Shown here piece after piece: positions 17,253-26,075 of a stretch of DNA of 64,000 nucleotides. Numbering within the stretch: the first letter of the stretch is position 1; every line of letters starts with the position of its first letter. Origin of the DNA: an uncultured Lachnospiraceae bacterium (GTDB lineage Bacteria; Bacillota; Clostridia; Lachnospirales; Lachnospiraceae); the NCBI GenBank assembly GCA_949051815.1, contig CARQVR010000010.1:5510-69509 (forward strand), read 5' to 3'. A program made the translations under genes and the position numbers. The notes under the pieces are model-generated. The model was not told the DNA's origin, did not search any database, and saw only the letters and a list, made by a program, of their open reading frames with translations.

Positions 17253-18109
17253 TGAACAAGAATACAATTTCTGCCGCGAACCGGCAAAAAACCATTCTTT
17301 CCGTGATATTGGCCGTGGTCAGCATCATCTATGTACTTCCTGTGCTGGCAGTAGTGATTAACTCGTTTAAACAGAATACATTTGTAAAAACAGATACCTT
17401 CGCGCTTCCCACAGGGGAGATGAGCGCCGGTTTCAGTAACTTTGTAAAAGGAATGACGTTCGGTAACTATCCTTTTGTGAAAAGCGTGCTGTACAGCGTT
17501 GAAATTACGTTACTTTCCACATTTTTGATTTTGCTGTGTACCTCCATGGCGGCCTGGTATATCGCGAGAGTCAACTCCCTGATCTGTAAGGTTGTCTACT
17601 TCCTGTGCGTGTTCTCCATGGTGGTGCCCTTCCAGATGGTGATGTTCCCGCTCTCCAAGACGGCGGATAAGCTGCATCTGAACACGCCGCTGTCGATCTC
17701 GATTGTATATCTGGGATTCGGCGCAGGGCTTGCAATTTTCATGTTCGTCGGATTTGTGAAAGCGATTCCGCTGGAGGTGGAGGAGGCGGCGTCTATCGAC
17801 GGATGCGGGCCGGTGCGTATTTTCTTTCAGGTGGTTGTACCGATGTTAAAGCCGACGATGATTTCCGTGGGCATTCTGGAAATCATGTGGGTGTGGAACG
17901 ATTATCTGCTGCCGGTATTGGTGCTTGATATCAATAAATACCGCACAATCCCGATTCATATCCAGTATTTGAAGGGAAGCTACGGCACGGTGGATCTGGG
18001 CGCGACGATGGCGCTGATCCTGATGAGTATTATTCCTGTGATCATTTTCTACCTGTGCTGCCAGAAGTACATCATCAAGGGTGTGGCTGCGGGTGCAGTG
18101 AAAGGTTAA
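17252..18109 (+). CDS. Sugar ABC transporter permease (MalG type)
   Basis: A 285-residue permease with six membrane segments. The EAA loop is EEAASIDGCGPVRIFFQVV (about residues 173-191). The short C-terminal end KYIIKGVAAGAVKG is typical of MalG-type subunits. It is translationally coupled to the preceding permease. A hairpin with TCAGGGGT/ACCCCTGA arms (18126-18145) but no T-run follows, and malQ has its own promoter. Confidence 0.93.
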   Translation: MNKNTISAANRQKTILSVILAVVSIIYVLPVLAVVINSFKQNTFVKTDTFALPTGEMSAGFSNFVKGMTFGNYPFVKSVLYSVEITLLSTFLILLCTSMAAWYIARVNSLICKVVYFLCVFSMVVPFQMVMFPLSKTADKLHLNTPLSISIVYLGFGAGLAIFMFVGFVKAIPLEVEEAASIDGCGPVRIFFQVVVPMLKPTMISVGILEIMWVWNDYLLPVLVLDINKYRTIPIHIQYLKGSYGTVDLGATMALILMSIIPVIIFYLCCQKYIIKGVAAGAVKG

Positions 18110-18151
18110 TGCCAGTTTTTATCGGTCAGGGGTGAAAACCCCTGATCGAAC

Positions 18152-18180
18152 TTGCTAAATCTGACAAAATATTGTAAAAT
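18152..18180 (+). promoter_or_regulatory. Promoter of malQ
   Basis: TTGCTA (18152-18157), 17-nt spacer, TAAAAT (18175-18180). Confidence 0.65.
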
Positions 18181-18187
18181 TCTTATA

Positions 18188-18199
18188 GAAATCGATTTC
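18188..18199. promoter_or_regulatory. LacI-type operator of malQ
   Basis: GAAATCGATTTC is a perfect 12-bp palindrome with a central CG, at the expected transcription start. It matches the core of the operators at 14774-14823. Confidence 0.7.
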
Positions 18200-18243
18200 C
18201 GAACGGATTCGGAATGGTTGACAGGAAAGGACATGTGGATGTT

Positions 18244-19722
18244 ATGAGAAGGAGCGGTGTTTTGCTGCCGGTTTCCGCTATCCCGTCAAAGTATGGGATC
18301 GGCGCGTTTTCCAAAGAGGCATATACCTTTATTGATCTGTTAGAAGAAGCGGGGCAGTCGTATTGGCAGATTCTGCCGCTTGGCCCCACGGGCTATGGGG
18401 ATTCTCCCTATCAGTCTTTTTCCACCTTTGCAGGAAATCCTTATTATATTGATTTGGAGTCTTTGGTCAGGGACGGCTATCTGACGCAGGAAGACTGCGA
18501 ACAGTATGATTTCGGGGATAATGACGCTTATGTTGATTATGAAAAGATATACCTGTCCCGGTTTAAGGTGTTAAAGACGGCGTTTGAAAACAGCCATATC
18601 GGGGAAGACGGGGCGTATCAGACGTTTGTGGAGGAGAATGCCTACTGGCTGAAGGACTACGCCTTATATATGGCGGTGAAGAATGCTTTCGGCGGCAAGA
18701 GCTGGGCAGAGTGGGATGAGGATATCAGGCTCCGCAAGCCGGAGGCGATGACAAAATACGCCGAAAAGTATGCGGAGGAAGTGGCTTTTTACCAATTCCA
18801 GCAGTATCTCTTTGCGAAACAGTGGTTTGCGCTGAAAGCGTATGCGAACCGGAAGAAAATAGAGATTATCGGGGATATACCCATTTATGTGGCGTTTGAC
18901 AGTTCAGATACATGGGCGAATCCGGAACTTTTCCAACTGGATGAGACGCTGACGCCTGTGGCTGTGGCGGGCTGCCCGCCGGACGCTTTTTCCGCGACGG
19001 GGCAGTTGTGGGGAAATCCGCTCTACCGCTGGGATTACCATAAAAAGACGGATTATGAGTGGTGGATGAAGCGGATCGGCTACTGTTATAAGCTCTATGA
19101 TGTGGTGCGGATCGATCATTTCAGAGGGTTTGACGAATACTATTCCATCCCCTTTGGCGACGAGACGGCGGAGTTCGGGCATTGGGAAAAGGGACCCGGC
19201 TACGATATCTTCCAGACCATGAAGGCGGTGCTTGGGAAAAAGGCGGTGATTGCGGAGGATCTCGGATTCTTGACCAAATCAGTCATCAATCTGGTGAAAA
19301 AGACCGGATATCCCGGCATGAAGATTTTGCAGTTTGCTTTTGATTCCAGAGAGGAGAGCGATTATCTCCCCCACAATTATGTGGCAAACAGCATTGTCTA
19401 CACGGGAACCCACGACAATGATACGACGATAGGCTGGTACGAGAAGCTGAACCGCAAGGATAAGGCGTTTGCAAAGAAATATCTGAACATTAAGACGAAA
19501 AAGGACGTCCAGTGGGAGTTTATCAGGGCGGCCATGGCCAGCGTTTCCGATACCTGTGTGATTCCGATGCAGGATTATCTGGGGCTTGGCACAAAAGCCA
19601 GAACCAATATGCCCTCTACGCTTGGGACAAACTGGAAGTGGCGGATGCTTCCCGGACAGTTTACAGGCGAACTGGCGGCACGGATTAAGGAAATGGCAAA
19701 GCTCTACGGCAGAGTGAGATAA
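18244..19722 (+). CDS. malQ: 4-alpha-glucanotransferase (amylomaltase)
   Basis: A 492-residue GH77 enzyme that disproportionates maltodextrins in the cytosol, releasing glucose. Typical motifs are RRSGVLLPVSAIPSKYGIGA, PLGPTGYGDSPYQSFSTFAG, VVRIDHFRGF (nucleophile Asp291) and VIAEDLGFLT (acid/base Glu338), then YTGTHDNDTTIGWY. I place the start at the ATG at 18244, where homology begins. In-frame starts at 18214 and GTG 18235 exist, and AGGAAAGGA lies before the latter, so the first ten residues are uncertain. The operator upstream ties it to the LacI regulon. Confidence 0.95.
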   Translation: MRRSGVLLPVSAIPSKYGIGAFSKEAYTFIDLLEEAGQSYWQILPLGPTGYGDSPYQSFSTFAGNPYYIDLESLVRDGYLTQEDCEQYDFGDNDAYVDYEKIYLSRFKVLKTAFENSHIGEDGAYQTFVEENAYWLKDYALYMAVKNAFGGKSWAEWDEDIRLRKPEAMTKYAEKYAEEVAFYQFQQYLFAKQWFALKAYANRKKIEIIGDIPIYVAFDSSDTWANPELFQLDETLTPVAVAGCPPDAFSATGQLWGNPLYRWDYHKKTDYEWWMKRIGYCYKLYDVVRIDHFRGFDEYYSIPFGDETAEFGHWEKGPGYDIFQTMKAVLGKKAVIAEDLGFLTKSVINLVKKTGYPGMKILQFAFDSREESDYLPHNYVANSIVYTGTHDNDTTIGWYEKLNRKDKAFAKKYLNIKTKKDVQWEFIRAAMASVSDTCVIPMQDYLGLGTKARTNMPSTLGTNWKWRMLPGQFTGELAARIKEMAKLYGRVR

Positions 19723-19763
19723 AGGCCGGACAGACTGGTCGGGACAGAGGTAAAAGTCCGGAC

Positions 19764-19863
19764 GGCCTGACAGGGCAGCGTAAAGAACCGTGTGGCCTGA
19801 CAGGACATAGAAAAGGTTCAGAGGGCCTGACAGAATAGCGTAAACAGGGAAGACGGCCTGGCG
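19764..19863. repeat. 30-bp tandem repeat between malQ and the LacI gene
   Basis: GGCCTGACAG recurs at 19764, 19794 and 19824, and as GGCCTGGCGA at 19855: a 30-bp period with the variable middle CGTAAAG or CATAGAAAAG. A looser copy may begin at 19724. It fills most of the malQ-LacI spacer. Confidence 0.75.
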
Positions 19864-19918
19864 ATCAGGACAGAAAGACGGTTTTGCGGGGAAGTAAACT
19901 GTGTGACGGGGGATGCAG

Positions 19919-20953
19919 ATGGCGGAAATTACAATAAAGGACATAGCAAAAGAGTGCGGTGTGGGCGTCAGTACGGTCTCCCGGGCAATCAATAATCACC
20001 CGGATATCAATCCGGATACCAAAAAAATGATTCTGGAGGTAATTGACCGGGCTGGTTTCATTCCAAACAACAGCGCCAGAAATTTGAAGAGAACGGACGC
20101 CAAATGTATTGCGGTGCTTGTAAAGGGAATTACGAATCCCCTGTTCAGCAGCATGATCAAGATTATTGAGGAGGAGACGCAGCGAAGCAGATATGCGCTG
20201 GTTCTCCGCCATGTGGAGGAACAGGAGGACGAAATCGACGTAGCCTTAGAGCTGGAGAAGGAAAAAAGGCTGAGGGGCATCGTGTTTTTGGGAGGTCTGT
20301 TTGAGCACTCGGAGGAGAAGCTGGAGAAGTTAAAGGTGCCCTTTATTTTCAGTACTATAGGAGTCAACATATTAGACCAGTCAGGAAAAGCGGATTTTTC
20401 CAATATCGCGGTAGATGACAGGCTGGAGAGTGAGAAAATGACGGAGCATCTGCTGGGGCTTGGACACAGAAAGATTGCCCTGATTACAGAGCGGTCGGGG
20501 CCAATCGGCAGCTTGCGCACGCAGGGATACCGCGAGGCTTACGCCAGGCGAAAACTGGAGGCGCCGGAGAATCTGATCTGTTTTGTGCGTGAGGATATCG
20601 ACCATTATTCCATGGAAAACGGCTACCTGACGGCGAAACAGCTTCTGGAATCCGGCGAAGAGATCACGGCCATTTTCGCGGTGTCGGATTCTCTGGCTAT
20701 CGGCGTCTGCCGTGCCGTGCTCGAAGCCGGAAAAAGGATTCCGGAGGATATCTCGGTGGCCGGGTATGACGGCATTGAGATGGGAGAGTATTATAATCCG
20801 AAGCTGACCACGATCAAACAGCCGGTAGAGGAGATGGCGAAAAAGACCATCCGTCTGCTGCTTGATGTGATCGGGGAACGAAAGGAGCATCAGCAGATTG
20901 TCTTTCCGGCGGAACTTGTGGTGAGGGAATCAACCGGGCCATGCAAAAAGTGA
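19919..20953 (+). CDS. LacI family transcriptional regulator
   Basis: A 344-residue repressor. The N-terminal helix-turn-helix is TIKDIAKECGVGVSTVSRAI and the hinge is FIPNNSARNLKR. The periplasmic-binding-protein-like sensor domain follows (IAVLVKGITNPLFSSMI, ISVAGYDGIEMGEYYNPKLT). The ATG at 19919 is preferred over 19913 because the GGGGG ribosome binding site lies 7 nt before it. Position after malQ, and matching operators before the binding-protein gene and malQ, suggest a MalR-type regulator released by a maltodextrin. Confidence 0.93.
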   Translation: MAEITIKDIAKECGVGVSTVSRAINNHPDINPDTKKMILEVIDRAGFIPNNSARNLKRTDAKCIAVLVKGITNPLFSSMIKIIEEETQRSRYALVLRHVEEQEDEIDVALELEKEKRLRGIVFLGGLFEHSEEKLEKLKVPFIFSTIGVNILDQSGKADFSNIAVDDRLESEKMTEHLLGLGHRKIALITERSGPIGSLRTQGYREAYARRKLEAPENLICFVREDIDHYSMENGYLTAKQLLESGEEITAIFAVSDSLAIGVCRAVLEAGKRIPEDISVAGYDGIEMGEYYNPKLTTIKQPVEEMAKKTIRLLLDVIGERKEHQQIVFPAELVVRESTGPCKK

Positions 20954-20975
20954 CGGCGGAAACAAAGGCACAGCG

Positions 20976-21479
20976 TCAAAAAGTCTGGCGGCTCAGGTTA
21001 GAATTATGATAGGCGGGATCGTTTGTAACGTCTTGACTAAACCAGTCAAGAGGGACGAACGCTTCCGCCGTTTCTTTGTCCGGAAACTCCACTTCCGCGA
21101 TTACCAGAGGGGAGAAGGGCGGCTCGAAAATATCCAGTTCCACACATAAACTGATCTGGTCAATGCCTGTTTCTACCGATGACAGATATGTCGGATCGAA
21201 CCGTGGACAGTCGATGGGAATGACATAGCGTCTTTTTGAAATGATGTTTCCGTCTGCCTTTTCCCGCAGATGGTAGTAAGATGCCTCATTTAAGGGGAGA
21301 TTGTACTCCTCTCTGGCGAGAAGGCCCTTTCCTTTGTAAGTCAGATAGAAGGAATCGTCCTGCCTGCGGATTCTGACAACCGGGTCAGTGTTCAGGTAGG
21401 CCTGCTCGATGATGCGGCAGGGGTAGGATTCCAGATTGACCGGCAGGTTTGTAACTGTGAATTTGCGTTCGATTTCCAT
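20976..21479 (-). CDS. CYTH domain protein
   Basis: A 167-residue CYTH-fold protein, a family of tripolyphosphatases, thiamine-triphosphatases and class IV adenylate cyclases. The diagnostic start is MEIERKFTV. Charged beta-strand pairs follow (VVRIRRQDDSFYLTYKGKG, ISKRRYVIP, CVELDIFEPPFSPLVIAEVEF). The ATG at 21479 follows AAGGAG. It is 17 bp downstream of the acetyltransferase gene on the same strand, so one transcript is likely. Inorganic tripolyphosphate is the commonest substrate for bacterial members; this is not visible in the sequence. Confidence 0.88.
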   Translation of the reverse strand: MEIERKFTVTNLPVNLESYPCRIIEQAYLNTDPVVRIRRQDDSFYLTYKGKGLLAREEYNLPLNEASYYHLREKADGNIISKRRYVIPIDCPRFDPTYLSSVETGIDQISLCVELDIFEPPFSPLVIAEVEFPDKETAEAFVPLDWFSQDVTNDPAYHNSNLSRQTF

Positions 21480-21496
21480 AGGAGACTCCTTTTCCA

Positions 21497-22081
21497 TCAA
21501 TTATTTTTTCTCATAACCCGACAGGGATTTCCATAGGCTACGGAGTTGTCCGGGATATCTTTTGTGACGACGCTTCCTGCGCCGATGACCACATTGTTTC
21601 CGATGGTAACGCCGGGCATGAGGATGGCGCCGCCGCCGATCCAGACGTTATTCCCGATGGTAACCGGCGCTGTCTGGGTTTTACAGAAAGCGAAAGAGCC
21701 GTCTTCCTTTGGCTCCCCGAAGCGGTCGAGTGCGTTTGTCGGGTGGAAAGCCGTATAGATCTGGACATTGGGGGCGATAAGGGCATTGTCCCCGATGCGG
21801 ATCTCATTGTCATCCAAAAAGGTGCAGTTCATGTTGACTTCGCAGTTGTTTCCAAAATAGATGTTATTGCCGTAGTCCGCAAAGAACGGCGCGGTGATCC
21901 AGAGGTTTTTCCCTTTCCCGCCGAGAAGTTCCCCTAAAATCCGATCCTTCTGCGCAGCGTCTTCGGAGGGTAAGCTGTTGTAGCTTCGCACCAGATCCTT
22001 TGCCTTGTGCCACTGTGTCAGCAGTTCGGGATCGCCGCAGTCATAGAGCTGTCCGGCTAACATTTTTTCTCGTTCTGTCAT
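21497..22081 (-). CDS. Sugar O-acetyltransferase (maltose/galactoside type)
   Basis: A 194-residue left-handed beta-helix acetyltransferase using acetyl-CoA. The N-terminal Maa domain is MTEREKMLAGQLYDCGDPEL. The hexapeptide repeats follow (IYFGNNCEVNMNCTFLDDNE, IGNNVWIGGGAILMPGVTIG, IGAGSVVTKDIP). The catalytic His is in TAFHPTNALDR. The ATG at 22081 has AAGGAG before it; the longer frame does not. It likely acetylates an imported sugar as a detoxification step. It is the first gene of a two-gene unit with the CYTH gene. Confidence 0.9.
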   Translation of the reverse strand: MTEREKMLAGQLYDCGDPELLTQWHKAKDLVRSYNSLPSEDAAQKDRILGELLGGKGKNLWITAPFFADYGNNIYFGNNCEVNMNCTFLDDNEIRIGDNALIAPNVQIYTAFHPTNALDRFGEPKEDGSFAFCKTQTAPVTIGNNVWIGGGAILMPGVTIGNNVVIGAGSVVTKDIPDNSVAYGNPCRVMRKNN

Positions 22082-22222
22082 TGTATTTTCTCCTTGGTTC
22101 GTGTTTTTACAGATCATTGTAACAAGTGCATATGTGTGTGTCAATGACTGTGTGCGGGGGCTGGTTAAAAACAGAGTGAAGAGGTTTATGGTAAATTAGT
22201 TTGTCAGTTTCCGTGTGTTATA

Positions 22223-22231
22223 TGTTATAAT
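22223..22231 (+). promoter_or_regulatory. Extended -10 promoter of the NERD gene
   Basis: TGTTATAAT; TTGTCA at 22201 is 19 nt upstream of the -10. Confidence 0.5.
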
Positions 22232-22292
22232 ATCTTCAAGTGAAATCTGTAGAATTTGGATGTATTATTTAGAGTAAAAGGGGAAAACGATT

Positions 22293-23183
22293 ATGTGGTT
22301 GTATTTATATGCGATTCTTTTTATTATTGCCATATTTGCAATATATGCATTACAGAACAGGCAGTATAAAAAGACAGAATATTATGAGCAGACTAAAAAT
22401 CCGTATATGAGCGTTCTTTTTGATAAGGGACGTTTGGGGGAATTTTATACATATAAATATTTGAAGCCGCTTGATGGCTACAGGCGGTACCTGTTTAATT
22501 TGTATATTCCGAAAGAGAATGGGGAAACCACGGAATTAGATGTTGTTCTACTGCATGAATCAGGTATTTATGTGCTTGAATCCAAGAATTATAGCGGGTG
22601 GATTTTTGGAACAGAATCTCAAAAATACTGGACGCAGACATTGCCTGTGGGAAGAGGACGTTCGCAAAAGAATAAATTTTTTAATCCGGTTTTACAGAAT
22701 AAAGGGCATCTGAAATGGCTGAAAACATTCCTTGCGGATCAGACACTGCCTTTTTATTCTTATATCGTATTCAGTGACCGGTGCACACTGAAAAATATCA
22801 GGTTGAATAGTGAAGAGCATCATGTTGTTAATCGCTATAACCTTCTTTCTGTGATTCGACAAAATATTGCGAAGACAGGCAGTCAGTTATCGGTGGAAAA
22901 GATTGACAGACTGTTTGAAATACTGTATCCGCTTACACAGGTGGATGGAGCCGTGAAAATGGCGCATATTAAAAATATCCAACAGAAGACACAGGATAAT
23001 TTTTCAAAGCCTGTCCCTGCTGTTATGGTGATGCCGAAGGCTGAGGAGCCAATCTGTCCCAGGTGTGGCGAAAAGCTTGTTATGCGTACAGTAAGAAAAG
23101 GGGAACGTCAGGGAAAGCAGTTCCGGGGATGCTCCGGTTTTCCGAAATGCAGGTATACAGAGGAACTCACGGCTGAGTCGTAA
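22293..23183 (+). CDS. NERD domain protein with topoisomerase-type zinc ribbon
   Basis: A 296-residue protein. An N-terminal membrane helix (about residues 3-20) is followed by a NERD (nuclease-related) domain: GRLGEFYTYKYL, ELDVVLLHESGIYVLESKNY with the catalytic-like Glu/Asp/Glu-x-Lys set, and the end of the domain near residue 200. A C-terminal C4 zinc ribbon (CPRCGEKLVMRTVRKG to GCSGFPKCRYTE) matches the topoisomerase I finger. A DNA-related nuclease role is inferred from the fold. The gene is visibly more A+T rich than its neighbours and may be acquired. Confidence 0.88.
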   Translation: MWLYLYAILFIIAIFAIYALQNRQYKKTEYYEQTKNPYMSVLFDKGRLGEFYTYKYLKPLDGYRRYLFNLYIPKENGETTELDVVLLHESGIYVLESKNYSGWIFGTESQKYWTQTLPVGRGRSQKNKFFNPVLQNKGHLKWLKTFLADQTLPFYSYIVFSDRCTLKNIRLNSEEHHVVNRYNLLSVIRQNIAKTGSQLSVEKIDRLFEILYPLTQVDGAVKMAHIKNIQQKTQDNFSKPVPAVMVMPKAEEPICPRCGEKLVMRTVRKGERQGKQFRGCSGFPKCRYTEELTAES

Positions 23184-23187
23184 AGGA

Positions 23188-23227
23188 AAGGTGCAGGGTC
23201 TTATCGCAACATAAGACCTTACACCTT
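23188..23227. terminator. Hairpin between convergent genes
   Basis: GGTCTTAT/ATAAGACC with outer AAGGTG/CACCTT arms, between the NERD gene and the 53-aa gene. The T-runs are short. Confidence 0.5.
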
Positions 23228-23259
23228 GATTTTGGGGTTATCCGATTACTTTCCTGAGG

Positions 23260-23421
23260 TTAGTCCTGCAGGCTTTCGCGTACTCGTTCCAAATCACGTT
23301 TCAGTTTTTTCTCAAGTTGCGCGTACTCCTTCTTTTCTAACATTTCAAGTTCGCTCTCAATTCTTATTTCCTCTTTTCTAAGTTCATCCTTATATTGCAG
23401 ATCAGACGGCATCTCATACAT
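23260..23421 (-). CDS. 53-residue coiled-coil miniprotein
   Basis: The translation starts MYEMPSDLQYKDELRKEEIR and ends LERVRESLQD. It is almost wholly Lys/Glu/Leu and should be one long helix or coiled coil. AAGGAGG lies 10 nt before the ATG, and a strong promoter is at 23474-23502 on the same strand. The family is not recognised. The full set of expression signals makes it credible despite its size. Confidence 0.65.
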   Translation of the reverse strand: MYEMPSDLQYKDELRKEEIRIESELEMLEKKEYAQLEKKLKRDLERVRESLQD

Positions 23422-23473
23422 CCTTTCACCCTCCTTGCAGACAGTTATTTACAGGTATTCACTAATTGTCTCT

Positions 23474-23502
23474 ATTATAAAGGGATTTGACAGAGGTGTA
23501 AA
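23474..23502 (-). promoter_or_regulatory. Promoter of the 53-aa gene
   Basis: On the minus strand: TTTACA, 17-nt spacer, TATAAT. The 23422-23796 gap contains this and the MATE promoter; nothing else was recognised there. Confidence 0.75.
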
Positions 23503-23720
23503 GTCTTATTTGTTTGCCAAGGAACTGATAAACATACGATAAATCGTTTACATGGGATTTCCCGGCGAAATGCCGTGACAGATATGACTTGAAACAGCCA
23601 TATAGACCAAATGTAAATGATATGAATACAATAGCATGGCAGCAAATGAAATGTCAAGAGCTGTGTAGTATAGGCAATACCGACATCGGAACAGAGAAGG
23701 ATAAGGAAGCAGATGTCTCA

Positions 23721-23749
23721 TTGTGATTCAGACAGTGGTGTGGTATAAT
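23721..23749 (+). promoter_or_regulatory. Promoter of the MATE gene
   Basis: TTGTGA (23721-23726), 17-nt spacer, TATAAT (23744-23749). Confidence 0.72.
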
Positions 23750-23796
23750 TACAGCGTTGCTGACAGCAGCATATAAATAAAAAATGGAAAATAGAT

Positions 23797-25137
23797 ATGA
23801 TGAACCATGATTTGACAAAAGGGAATGTAACAAAATCGCTGCTCGTGTTCGCGGCGCCGATGATTCTGGGGAATCTGCTGCAGCAGTGCTACAATATCGC
23901 GGACACATGGGTGGTGGGAAAATTTGTGGGTGCGGACGCGCTGGCGGCGGTTGGCTCGTCGTATGCGCTGATGACATTTTTAAACTCTCTGCTGATCGGT
24001 CTTTGTATGGGGAGCGGTGCAGTCTTTTCCTATTATATAGGGAAGGGAGACAGGGAGAGAGTGCGCATCTGCGCGCAGACGGCATTCGTGATGATCGGTG
24101 TGCTTGCGGCGGCGCTGACCGCGCTCTCGCAGGGATTGATGGACCCGATTCTCATGCTGCTTCGCACGCCCGAAACGCTTTATGAAATGACAAGGGAATA
24201 TCTGGCGGTTGTCTTCTGGGGCATTTTCTTTATCTTCCTATATAATTACTTCGCTTTTTTGCTGCGTGCCCTTGGCAATTCGGTGGCGCCGCTGTACTTT
24301 CTCGGCGCAGCTTCGGTTTTGAATATCGTTCTGGATTTGTTTTTTGTGTGCAGTCTGGGGCGGGGACTTTCCGGCGCGGCGGAGGCGACGGTGATCGCGC
24401 AGGCGGTTTCCGGTCTGGGACTCGGCATATATCTGTGGAAGAAGGAGCCGTACTACCGCTTTTCTCTGAACCGCTTTTTGCGGGAGGAGAAACCGGTTGG
24501 GGAAATCTGCGGGTATTCTCTGATGACGGGGATGCAGCAGTCGGTGATGAACTTCGGCATTCTCATGGTGCAGAGTCTTGTCAACAGCTTCGGGCCTGCG
24601 GTGATGGCGGCTTTTGCGGCCACGGTGAAAATTGATACGTTCGCCTATATGCCGGCGCAGGAGTTTGGAAACGCCTATTCGATTTTCATTTCGCAAAACT
24701 TCGGTGCGGGAAAGAACGGGCGGGTAAAGCAGGGAACGGGGAAGGCGATGACGGTTTCCGCCGTTTTCTGCGGAGTGATTTCGGTGCTGGTGTTTGCATT
24801 CGCACGGTTTTTGATGCTCATTTTTGTGGATGCCGGGGAAACGGAGATCATAGAGATCGGTATGCAGTATCTGCGGATTGAGGGCGCTTTTTATATCGGT
24901 ATCGGTATTTTGTTTCTGTTGTACGGGTATTTCCGTGGTGTTAACAGGCCGGGCGTGTCCCTCGTGCTGACGGTGATCTCCCTTGGAACGCGTGTTGCGC
25001 TGGCTTATGCGCTGGCAGCAGTTCCGGGAATCGGCGTGCACGGGATCTGGTGGGCGATTCCCATCGGCTGGGCGCTTGCGGATGTGACAGGATTTGTGCT
25101 GATGCGGCGGGGCAGGAAATGCGATGAAAAAATTTGA
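23797..25137 (+). CDS. MATE family efflux transporter
   Basis: A 446-residue membrane protein with about 12 helices, in two homologous halves. It begins MMNHDLTKGNVTKSLLVFAA, and the MATE signature follows (PMILGNLLQQCYNIADTWVV, GADALAAVGSSY). The second half repeats the pattern (MQQSVMNFGILMVQSLVNSF, AQEFGNAYSIFISQNFGAGK). It exports cationic drugs or metabolites with Na+ or H+; the substrate is unknown. It is transcribed alone from the promoter at 23721. Confidence 0.93.
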   Translation: MMNHDLTKGNVTKSLLVFAAPMILGNLLQQCYNIADTWVVGKFVGADALAAVGSSYALMTFLNSLLIGLCMGSGAVFSYYIGKGDRERVRICAQTAFVMIGVLAAALTALSQGLMDPILMLLRTPETLYEMTREYLAVVFWGIFFIFLYNYFAFLLRALGNSVAPLYFLGAASVLNIVLDLFFVCSLGRGLSGAAEATVIAQAVSGLGLGIYLWKKEPYYRFSLNRFLREEKPVGEICGYSLMTGMQQSVMNFGILMVQSLVNSFGPAVMAAFAATVKIDTFAYMPAQEFGNAYSIFISQNFGAGKNGRVKQGTGKAMTVSAVFCGVISVLVFAFARFLMLIFVDAGETEIIEIGMQYLRIEGAFYIGIGILFLLYGYFRGVNRPGVSLVLTVISLGTRVALAYALAAVPGIGVHGIWWAIPIGWALADVTGFVLMRRGRKCDEKI

Positions 25138-25200
25138 CAAGGAAAGAGCTTATTGACAGGGCGCAACAGTTTGCAGAGGTATGAAATAGAAAAATTGATA

Positions 25201-25209
25201 TGTTATAAT
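25201..25209 (+). promoter_or_regulatory. Extended -10 promoter of the DJ-1 gene
   Basis: TGTTATAAT, 95 bp before the ATG, with no clear -35. Confidence 0.5.
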
Positions 25210-25303
25210 GTAAGAAAGTCAAATTGCATGGAAGCGTCTGTTAAAGAAAACCAAAAAGGGAAGAATAAAAAGAAGGGACGAAAGCCCCGGAACGGAGGAA
25301 AAC

Positions 25304-25852
25304 ATGAGCAGGACAGCAATTTTTTTTGCAACAGGCTATGAGGAGATCGAGGCGTTGACGGTGGTGGATATTCTTCGGCGCGCGGGAGAGGAGATCACGA
25401 TGGTGTCTGTCACGGACGAGCGGCGCGTCACCAGTTCCCACGGTGTGGAAGTGACGATGGATAAGACGCTTTCGGAAGTAAATTTTGATGAGACGGATGT
25501 GATCGTCCTTCCTGGCGGTATGCCGGGAACAAAGAATCTGGAGGCGTGCGGGGCGCTGATGGCACAGGTGGATGCTTTCGTGAAAGACGGAAGGACTGTG
25601 GCGGCTATCTGCGCGGCGCCCTCGATTCTGGGACACCGTGGACATTTAACAGGAAAGAAGGCATGTTCCTTCCCGGAAATGGAGAGCCAGTTGGAAGGCG
25701 CCGAGGTGAAGAGGGAGCCTGCCGTGATTGACGGCAATATCATTACGGGGCGCGGCATGGGCGCGGCGATTCCCTTCGGGCTTGCCATTCTGGAAAAGCT
25801 GCAGGGGAAAGAGGCGGCGGAGGCGATGGCGGCGAAGATCGTGTATAAATAA
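25304..25852 (+). CDS. DJ-1/PfpI family protein
   Basis: A 182-residue cytosolic protein of the DJ-1/ThiJ/PfpI superfamily. It has IFFATGYEEIEALTVVDILR, VIVLPGGMPGTKNLE and the nucleophile elbow AAICAAPSILG with Cys103, near TGKKACSFP. Members act as glyoxalase III or protein deglycase, or in oxidative stress. The YEEIEA start and length are those of the DJ-1 branch. GGAGG precedes the ATG. It stands alone between a MATE pump and a SASP gene. Confidence 0.92.
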   Translation: MSRTAIFFATGYEEIEALTVVDILRRAGEEITMVSVTDERRVTSSHGVEVTMDKTLSEVNFDETDVIVLPGGMPGTKNLEACGALMAQVDAFVKDGRTVAAICAAPSILGHRGHLTGKKACSFPEMESQLEGAEVKREPAVIDGNIITGRGMGAAIPFGLAILEKLQGKEAAEAMAAKIVYK

Positions 25853-25914
25853 AACGGTTGTTTGGCACGCGCCATTCAAAAAATCGCGCTTTCAGCGAAC
25901 TGGAAAAAAATACT

Positions 25915-25944
25915 ATAATAATTTTATCTCATCCGAACATACTA
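25915..25944 (+). promoter_or_regulatory. Possible sigma-G promoter of the SASP gene
   Basis: CATACTA (25938-25944) equals the known forespore sigma-G -10 consensus. ATAATA 17 nt upstream is a fair -35. SASP genes are classical sigma-G targets. The 130-nt distance to the ATG is long. Confidence 0.4.
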
Positions 25945-26075
25945 ACATCAAGATAAGCGGCAAACGAAGTGTGCTTCAGGCGGACAATACCGACGGACAG
26001 GCGCACGGAGAATGCGCTTGTCTCAAATATAGATAAAGAATCAAAAGATTCAAAGTATTTCGGAGGTGAAAAGAA

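Noticed and set aside
18121..18148. Rho-independent terminator after the malG-type permease gene
   Set aside because: The TCAGGGGT/ACCCCTGA hairpin is real but has no T-run on either strand, so termination is not supported.
19764..19863. CRISPR array
   Set aside because: The period is 30 bp in total, leaving no room for spacers; the variable bases are small drift within the unit.
24238..25140. A 300-residue minus-strand frame opposite the first MATE gene
   Set aside because: Composition is His/Arg/Gln-rich, there is no start signal, and the plus-strand product is a clear MATE protein.
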